Source: Owenia fusiformis
Lineage: Eukaryota > Annelida > Polychaeta > Sabellida > Oweniidae
DNA: 64,000 nt
Direction of reading: 5' to 3'
NCBI GenBank assembly: GCA_903813345.2
Contig: CAIIXF020000001.1
Coordinates: 27,705,915-27,769,914 of the forward strand
The notes under the pieces are model-generated. The model made no database searches. It was given only the letters and a program-made list of their open reading frames with translations, and had not been told where the DNA came from. Numbering within the stretch: the stretch's first letter is position 1; each line of letters opens with the position of its first letter. The position numbers and the translations under genes are program-made. This document shows positions 56,898 to 64,000 of the stretch, piece by piece.

Positions 56898-57391
56898 AAA
56901 TAGTGGGTGAAATTTTTTGTTCCACTCTGTATTACATAGAATCGAAAGTGAAAGTAATACAAGATTGTGCACATACAACAGTGACGTCACGGTTTTTGTA
57001 TAGAAGAGAGTTGTCGAAATCTTCAGAATTTCTTGCAAAATTATTTAAATTATCATTAAAGGACTGCTAATTGAAATCACAGCGGTGTAGTAGTAGTATA
57101 AACAGGAGATTTTCTACAATTGCAAACGGTTTGTACAAACATCAGGATTATAGGTTATGGCAATTAGATCTATTTATTTTCTTCCATAATTTTTGGGATT
57201 TTTAAAAAAAAAATTGATTTTAGATCGGGTTCCTCTTTTCTGACAACTTTGATCGTGAAAAATAAGACATAGCTGAAGAATGATACTGTCACTTACCTTC
57301 CAGAAGTTAGTTAAACATTCAGCTATATTGCTGATACAAAATAATAAATAATAAAGGGTGAGTTTTCAAACTAAACACAGTGCTCCTACCA

Positions 57392-57992
57392 AAATTGATT
57401 TACTTCCTGCGAAAGCTATGTGGATTTTGATACAATAGCTTTCCTACAGCGCACTTGGACAGCTGAATAATAGTGGCCTTTAAAACATGAATAATGAGAT
57501 CTGCGGCTTACTTTTGGTCTCTAACTGTGTCTTACATCAGTATCATCAACCCGTGCAAGTATTGGAGCGCTGAAATACTTCTTTTTCGATCAAGTCTTGT
57601 ATATTGTTAATAGAGTGAATGTTTTTTCAACCCATTTCCAGTATGGCGGTTTGCTAGGAGCAAGATACGCAACAAACGAAATGAATTTTTAGTATGAGTT
57701 AGGTTCGGACAACCTCCGGAGATTTACAAAAATGTCCGAGCAGGAAACCCCATATTAGAATTTGGCAGAAAAAACATTCACTCGACTAAGTCTTGATAGA
57801 AAAGGAAGTACTTCAACGCTCCAATACTTGCATGGAAGGATGATAATGATGTATGACATAGTTAGAGAACAAAAGTAAGCCGCTGATCAACTTAATTCGT
57901 GTTTCAAAGGTCACTATTATTCAGCTGTCCATTTCTCCGTTGGAAAGCAATAAGTTTCAAAATCTAATATGGCTCTCGAAGTGAGTAAGATT
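57392..57992. repeat. Long hairpin, 225-237 bp arms, 139 bp loop
   Basis: GGACAGCTGAATAATAGTGG, GCGGCTTACTTTTG and CAAGTATTGGAGCGCTGAA in the left arm return complemented in the right arm (CGCTCCAATACTTG, CAAAAGTAAGCCGC, CACTATTATTCAGCTGTCC). Similarity between arms is about 80 percent by eye. Confidence 0.8.
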
Positions 57993-58849
57993 TGCCTATA
58001 ACCCCTGAGACTCTTATCTGATAGATAGAATGCACAAATAAAACAAATGTTTTGCTATTAAATTTCTCTTAAATTTCTAAGTGATTTTACCTGTTAATTC
58101 TGTTATTGGTCAGCCATTTTTGCGGATGTTACACTGAAACACAAACTCCACGGAATGAAACAAAATCACTAGAAAAAACATGGCACACATTGTGCGTATA
58201 CGCATTAAAGAAGATGCGTCACTGAAAATTTCAATAAAAAGTGACTACCTTTCAAAACGTTCCTTATACAAAATGGTACCTGCTTTCTTGTGATAGATTT
58301 TGCACTTATTTTATAGCTGAGATCTTCATCTTTCTATTTTTACTTATTTGAGTAAATAACCTATGGACGCAGTTATTTGACTTTTAATAAGGCAAATATT
58401 CATTTGATCGGGGCTCTTGTGTGTCCAAATATCATTGTAATGCTGACGTTACATTTCTTGAATCACGGGAGCACCATTCAGATTTAGACAGACAAGAGCC
58501 CTAACTAAAGATAAAATATCACTATTTTTGCCTCTTATCAACGCAGGATTGCTTGAATACTTTTCATTAGTGATCATCAAGGTAAAGAATAACAAGACGC
58601 CTCGAATGAGTTATGATTTGTCTCATGTTTTTCAGAAATGTCTGCACAATTGTCATTTTAAAATTTGAAATTTTCTGAGGTGTCTCATCTGGAGGAATAT
58701 TTATTGAGCTACTTATTCTACTACGAAAGAATCTGGCCGGGATCAATGCTTAAATCCAGTCAGATTATTTGATTATTTTGTGCACATGAATTATTGGACT
58801 TATTAAAATTGGACTCTCACTTTATGGAGATTCATGATTCAAAATTTGA

Positions 58850-59095
58850 ATTCAAACAACCGCCATTTTGTTCACTTTAACATTTGAATCGTGAATTTTG
58901 GTCTTATATCCGAACAAAAAATTCCAAAACTCACGAGAAATGATCGAGATATTGGTTCGAATCTTTTGGACTGTTTATTTTGAATTTATACTTGTCGGTT
59001 ATAATTTAAAAAAATAACGCCATTTCGATGTTTTCATTGTTGAAAAAAGTCGAGTTTCAGTCCTGGGAGCCAATCCTCCTTGTTACTTTTCTAAA
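58850..59095. mobile_element. Partial copy of the 9 bp-TSD MITE family
   Basis: CCGCCATTTTGTTCACTT, TTGAATCGTGAATTTTGGTC, GATCGAGATATTGG and the end CCAATCCTCCTTG match 17265-17452. The left end is missing. Confidence 0.65.
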
Positions 59096-60170
59096 CAATG
59101 TTTTGTGCATAATTCAGTAGAAATGCCTTTATGAATGATGGGTATGATTTGACTCACATATAATCAAAGATCACACCGCCATCTAAGTGTAAAAATATTG
59201 TTTAAAGTGACTATGTATGCTCAAAATAAAGCTTTCAAGAATAATGAAGAAGGTAAGTCTGTTTTTCATTTCATTTTTGTCTCTTGGATATTGTGCTTAT
59301 GCTCGAAAATGGTTGATGCAATAAAATTAATGCGCTGTTAGGTTGAATGTTTTACTAGCTTCTGGAAGGTAAGTGACAGTATCATTCTTTAGCTAAGTCT
59401 TATTTTCCACGTTCAAAATTGTCATGATAAAAAAATATTTGGTTGTACAGAGAGTAATTAACTTGAAGAAAATGTAGAAAGTCACTCCTCTTTTTGGTGA
59501 TTTTGAAGTCATGTCTGCATTTTACAGTTCAAAATCAACTTCTATAGTAATTTGCCACTACCTTCTAATTAAACTCGCTATATTGTTTCTCAAAACATAT
59601 TCTCTCAAAATCAGAAACTAGAGGATATAGTCTAGGTACTTGTAAAGTGCTGACAAAAAATAATTGAAGAGTCATGTATTTTGCCTATTTTCTTAAATTT
59701 GAACATTTAATTTCTCAAACTGCTGAAAAATGTCCCTTTAATGATATCTACCAAAATGAATGTCTCCAAAGCTCCATACCAGCGTATGTACTATCATGGG
59801 CGTTCAACTAGTTGAAAGCCCATGGTACTATGCATGATGCATTTCTCACAAGTTTGAGTTCTAATTTTGATAAAGTTTAGTAGGGGCAATCTCCACCAGG
59901 TTTGCTTATCGCGGTTTGACCATTTTGGAAGGAAAACTCTATTTAGTTTGAAAAGTTTGAAAACCTAACACTTATTTATCATGAGTACACTGTAGTCTCA
60001 GGTTTTGATTCATTCAACATGTTCAAGGTGCTCTTCCAATGGAAGTTCCTTGTTCCCTAGTAAGAATCATTTTAATATGTGATTATTATTAAATTCATGC
60101 TCACATGTCGCTGTCTCAGAGACATTGTTGCAAAATATATTTTGGTTGATTTGTTCCATGTCCATTATAG

Positions 60171-60387
60171 ATGTCACTCCTTCCACCTGAATATGATGAG
60201 GTGCAACCGCAATATTATGATCCTAGCTTCACTGCAGATATCAGTAACCAGATGCGTATCCCAGAAACCATAAGTGTACATGATGACCAACAACAGGAAG
60301 AACGGGAACAATGGAAATATAGTGCTGGAGAGAAAGTAGGAAATACAAGGCGCAGTATGATTGTTCCAGATAAAATAGTTATAGCAG
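60171..60387 (+). CDS. MFF: MFF first recognised coding exon
   Basis: Acceptor CATTATAG|ATGTCA, donor GCAG|GTTAGA, ends one base into a Gly codon. Encodes ISNQMRIPE and VPDKIVIAG. Confidence 0.9.
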
Positions 60388-62541
60388 GTTAGAACAATAT
60401 ACTGATATACCCTATTGTTATTAACTTACCTCCCTCCAAGGCTGTCTCTGTATTCTGGCCTTGTGTAATATACAACCCACTAGTGACATAATATGTCATT
60501 CTCAAGAACAACACTTAATTTGCGGAATCTGGCATTTGTTAAGTACAGAAAAACACAAATTATACGTCTGGATGTGAAAATGTCAATATTGGGGGGTATC
60601 AAAATTGTCCGATGTATATGTATACTGACTCTTTAACATTACAGCAGTACATGCATTCATGTAATTAGTGATGTATTTATCTTTTATTTTATCTAATTTT
60701 TGCAAAAGGTGATGAGAAACATGTTGGATTGAAGAAAGATCTACCACTTAATTTTGACGACACTTTCATACCAAACATGTCACAGCACGTTGGAATCACT
60801 ACTCCCCCTCGAGTCCTCACATTGGAAGAACAAAGCTTCCCAACGGTTGAAGAAATGGAAGAAGTAAAACAGCAGCATCTACGCAGCATGCCTGAACACA
60901 ATGGCGTGATAATACAGAGCAAAAGGTAGGGCAAATAACAGGTTCAGTATTTTTTTAATGCACTTGAATCACACTTTGGGCAATTTTATGAAATAACATT
61001 AAAATTTTTTGAAATATTAGAGAATTGTCTATTAACTCATTGATCAAGTTAGTATAATATCAACTGATAAACACAAGTTGAAAAGAAAACCACTTTGAAT
61101 CATAAAAACTTAACAATGAAATACTAGTAAGATGTATAGTGGGTAAGCTCACACAGTTTTATGTGAAGAAGTAATCTAGGTTTTCATTATAGACTATACT
61201 GTAGATACACTTGTTATGGCTCCTGTTTTAATTTGATGGATTGGCGGATTCAGAAAATCTGCCAAATTAAAAATCTGTCAAAGGAGGAGGGAAAGTATCG
61301 CAACTGATTTCGGACAGTCATGTGTTGGATTGTGACTATTCTCTGAAGATTTAAATAAGTGCATATGTTAGATCAATGCATTACCTCCAGGAAAAGCACG
61401 CATAGAGATGATAAAATAATTTTGACTTTGAGACAGGGGAGGTGCAAACAACCCACCCACATGTTTTTTCTGAAATGTTGTTCTTATTTTCAAGCCCTTC
61501 CATCCCTGCTTTTTAAATTTTTGTTGTATCAATATGTTGCGTTTTGACACACAGTTAGCCACTTTAAAGGAATAAGTGATTCCTTCAGGGGTTTTAAAGA
61601 TATCCATTATGGGTGACCAAAATTAGCTGAAAGCAATGGATCGCATGAGTTTTCCCTATGTGAAAAATAACATGGGAAATATTGTTTTCCACTTAATCTA
61701 AAAGGAATCACTTATTCCTTTAAAGGGACTAACTGTGTGTCAAAACACAACATATTGATGCAAGAAAAATTAAAAAAGCAGGGATGGAAGGGGTTGAAAA
61801 TCAAGAAAAAATTTCAGGAAAACCATGTGGGTAGGTTGTTTGCATCTGTCCTGCCTCAAAGTCGAAATAATTTAATCATCTCTAGAAGTGCTTTTCCTGG
61901 AGCTAATGCATTGGCCTAACATATGCACCTGTTTAAATCCTCAATGACTGTCCAAAATCTGTTGCGCCAATTTCCCTCCTCCTTTCAGTTTGGAATTTTT
62001 GTCCTATGCTCTTCAGAAATTAAATTTCTAGGGCCCCTTTTCCTGTCAACATGTTAATATCAATTCTACATTATTCCAAAAGAAATACAAAAAATATCTT
62101 GGTAAATACATACCTGTCCCAATGACATAAATATAGAAAAAATAAACTTCAGTCCTGATTCAGCCAAATTAAATAGCCGCCAATATTTGAAATTGAGCAA
62201 ATATTTCAAATTAAGTAGCTTCAAAATAAGTGTATCTACAGTATTAGTTACTGGACTTGAATGTCTTAATCCTTATTGTTAAATATTCTTGAAACACTTG
62301 CAGTCCTAGTCAACCTATACCTTACACACCCGGTGTCACCCCACTAGATGGCTCTCTATTAGTAGAAGATGAAGTTGATGATGTCACAGCTTTAAGACGT
62401 CAGGTATCTAAACTAACACGACGGGTTATGCATCTAGAAGAGGACAATCAGGCCAAGTCTAATAGGGACCTTATACTATACCCTGTAATAGTGCTATACT
62501 TTATTATGAGATTTGGACAGTGGCTAATAAGGACAAATTGA
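60171..62541 (+). CDS. MFF: Mitochondrial fission factor (MFF), exons 60171..60387, 60709..60925, 62304..62541
   Basis: Three exons join in phase into 223 codons plus stop, close to the short isoforms of vertebrate MFF (about 220-340 residues). MFF sits in the outer membrane of mitochondria and peroxisomes and recruits the dynamin-like GTPase DRP1 for fission. Visible motifs are an N-terminal block YDPSFTADISNQMRIPETI and VPDKIVIAG (in vertebrates IQYEMEYTEGISQRMRVPE and VPERIVVAG), the signature TPPRVLTLEE, then a coiled coil (VTALRRQVSKLTRRVMHLEED) leading to a C-terminal membrane anchor (LILYPVIVLYFIMRFGQWL) with a short RTN tail. This is the layout of a tail-anchored protein. The ATG used lies exactly at the splice acceptor (TTATAG|ATGTCA), so at least one upstream exon must exist; a candidate donor is at 59253. 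Introns contain a long hairpin (61280-61985). Identification is firm; the exact N-terminus is not. Confidence 0.93.
60709..60925 (+). CDS. MFF: MFF middle exon
   Basis: Acceptor GCAAAAG|GTGATG, donor AAAAG|GTAGGG, ends two bases into a Ser codon. Encodes ITTPPRVLTLEEQSFPT. Confidence 0.9.
61280..61985. repeat. 706 bp palindromic element in an MFF intron
   Basis: AAAGGAGGAGGGAAAG at the left and TTTCCCTCCTCCTTT at the right. Arms 61280-61587 and 61700-61985 are complementary through CAACCCACCCACATG, CCATCCCTGC, GTGTGTCAAAAC and AAGGAATAAGTGATTCC. A solo pair of the ends lies at 62920-62977. Confidence 0.85.
62304..62541 (+). CDS. MFF: MFF last exon, coiled coil and tail anchor
   Basis: Acceptor CTTGCAG|TCCTAG; ends at TGA 62539-62541. 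Encodes the leucine-rich coiled coil and the single C-terminal transmembrane helix. Confidence 0.92.
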
Positions 62542-62827
62542 AATGCTTGTGACACCTGACCTTGACCTGAAAGTCTTGGGAAATTAGAAAGGAGACAGTT
62601 GGGCTTGGAGAATTGGAGAGATGACTTGCTGGTGCAAAAATTGATTGTACAAAAACAATGTGTTTGATCTGTAATATTAGAATATTTATGTAGAGTTAAC
62701 AACAAGAGGATAGTGTCTGGAACATTAACATCTATGATGTCATTACGATTGAACATTTTTATCGTTGAGACTCTTTCTTCCTACGATTGTTTAATATCAA
62801 CAATTCCCAGTCTGAGAACTATTTTAG

Positions 62828-62833
62828 AATAAA
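62828..62833 (+). terminator. MFF: Candidate MFF polyadenylation signal
   Basis: AATAAA about 290 bp after the stop codon; weak evidence in AT-rich DNA. Confidence 0.3.
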
Positions 62834-62919
62834 AAAGATTTGTGTGATCTTAACAAAAAACTTGCCAATCTCAATTTATAGAATGAGAAAGATTTACTTG
62901 GGCATTTATTTGTTCCAGT

Positions 62920-62977
62920 AAAGGAGGAGAAACATATGTCTGTCCGAAATCTGTTGCGATACTTTCCATCCTCCTTT
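62920..62977. repeat. Minimal derivative of the 61280 palindromic element
   Basis: AAAGGAGGAGAAAC, GTCCGAAATCTGTTGCGA and CCTCCTTT repeat the two ends of the 706 bp element with the interior deleted. Confidence 0.6.
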
Positions 62978-63524
62978 CTTATCATTCAAAAAAAATCTAT
63001 TTAACATTTGCAGTATTCAAGTTTGTAATATTCAAGTTTGTACAGTATTGGTTTTCTAATAGACCATATTGTGTATGGAAGCAAAACTAAAGTTAAAATA
63101 TTTGTAGAAATGAAATGAGACCTTCTTTGGCAATCATATGTAAACTTACTTTGGATTGAATGTGCAACAAAGATTTTATTTTTCTATTCCAAGTTCATAT
63201 AAAATCATGTCTTAATCTATTTTGGCACATTATATTTTACTAAAATGTTATTTTGATGTGCCAATTGTAATTGAGAATACATGTGCAGGGTGTTAAAGAA
63301 TACTTATATTAATGCTGCCACATTTTCCCTTGTTCAGTATTATATTTCTGAGTTGATTGCAGGTTAGGTTAGCCAAAGTTGGTTGGCAGTGGTTCTGATC
63401 TTCACACCTTATATCAGTCATATACATATACATCACTGTACATGTATTCAAATTGCCCGTCTAAAATACTTAAAATATATCTGATCCAAGGGTAACTGTA
63501 TGTACCTATAACCTTCAGGCTTAA

Positions 63525-63855
63525 AGGCAGAATCAGATCTATGGGGGTGACAAAATTACAAGCAACATGTACAACTGACCTACCAATCTATTCCTTACAA
63601 TCTCAAATGCAATATCTCCCAAAAGATTCATGAAATGTCATAAATTGGTGAAGTTATAATGGATTCAGAGTGCAAAAATGGGTAAAAATGTTTAAATTCT
63701 CCCAAATAATAAGAATGGTGACCATTCTTATAGAAAAATAATATATTATCGTAAAAATCTTTAGTTTTCCTGAAATAAAGTGAGCACTGCGTGGATTTTT
63801 AGGAAAAAGACATGAAAATTTTTTGTTAGGCTGCTCGCTAGATCTGATTCTCTCT
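63525..63855. mobile_element. TTAA-type MITE, copy 3
   Basis: AGGCAGAATCAGATCT start and AGATCTGATTCTCTCT end, TTAA at 63521-63524 and 63856-63859. The interior is closest to copy 1 at 4979. Confidence 0.78.
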
Positions 63856-64000
63856 TTAATTATCTTGAATATAATTCAAAAATAATATAATTACCAGAAA
63901 TGCAGTTTATCAAAAACAATACACTGCAGATGCAACTTATGATTTCTGAAATTTCTAGGATTTTGATCAATTTAAGTTGCAGACCTAAACCTCCACTGGC

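Larger units (their letters stand above)
57241..59424. mobile_element. 2.18 kb inverted-end element between USP24 and MFF
   Basis: Arms of about 80 bp at 57241-57320 and 59344-59424 share AATAAGACATAGCTGAAGAA and GATACTGTCACTTACCTTCC in opposite orientation. Inside are a long hairpin (57392-57992) and a partial copy of the 17128 MITE (58850-59095). No coding potential. No target duplication could be read. Confidence 0.6.

Overview
The window looks like nuclear DNA from an invertebrate animal. Genes are split by GT-AG introns, the DNA is AT-rich, and most of the 64 kb is interspersed repeats, inverted-repeat (foldback) elements and minisatellites. The gene set (USP24, mitochondrial fission factor, an animal-type carotenoid oxygenase, a rhodopsin-class GPCR) fits a bilaterian. 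Long repeats that end in GGACGGACGGA-type tails or start with AGCTCAC are typical of lophotrochozoans such as molluscs and brachiopods. That placement is an inference, not a proven assignment.

Layout. Positions 1-8.7 kb hold no recognisable gene, only a decayed non-LTR reverse transcriptase, foldback repeats, a TTAA-type MITE and tandem repeats. From 8.78 to 17.12 kb on the + strand is a two-exon gene for a carotenoid cleavage oxygenase with an apparent signal peptide; its 6.7 kb intron carries a 1.67 kb element with 51 bp terminal inverted repeats (TIRs) and a 5 bp target-site duplication (TSD). A 325 bp MITE with a 9 bp TSD sits directly after its stop codon. From 50.32 down to 22.94 kb on the - strand are 21 consecutive in-phase exons (1015 codons) of the 5' half of USP24, from the N-terminal UBA to the ubiquitin-like segment. 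The catalytic half of that gene is not in the window. USP24 intron 14 (10.6 kb) contains a complete intronless GPCR gene on the opposite strand at 33.04-34.01 kb. From 60.17 to 62.54 kb on the + strand are three in-phase exons giving a complete 223-residue MFF, a tail-anchored receptor for the mitochondrial fission dynamin.

The genes do not form an operon. USP24 and MFF are divergently arranged about 9 kb apart, and the interval between them is filled with repeats.

The most notable material is the mobile DNA. Several non-autonomous elements have intact ends and readable target-site duplications, and some sit inside other elements, so insertion order can be read directly. Two unrelated ones begin with 5'-CAC and have 5 bp duplications. 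Several others are near-complete palindromes inside introns and would fold into long double-stranded RNA. No autonomous transposase, CRISPR array, rRNA or convincing functional tRNA gene was found.
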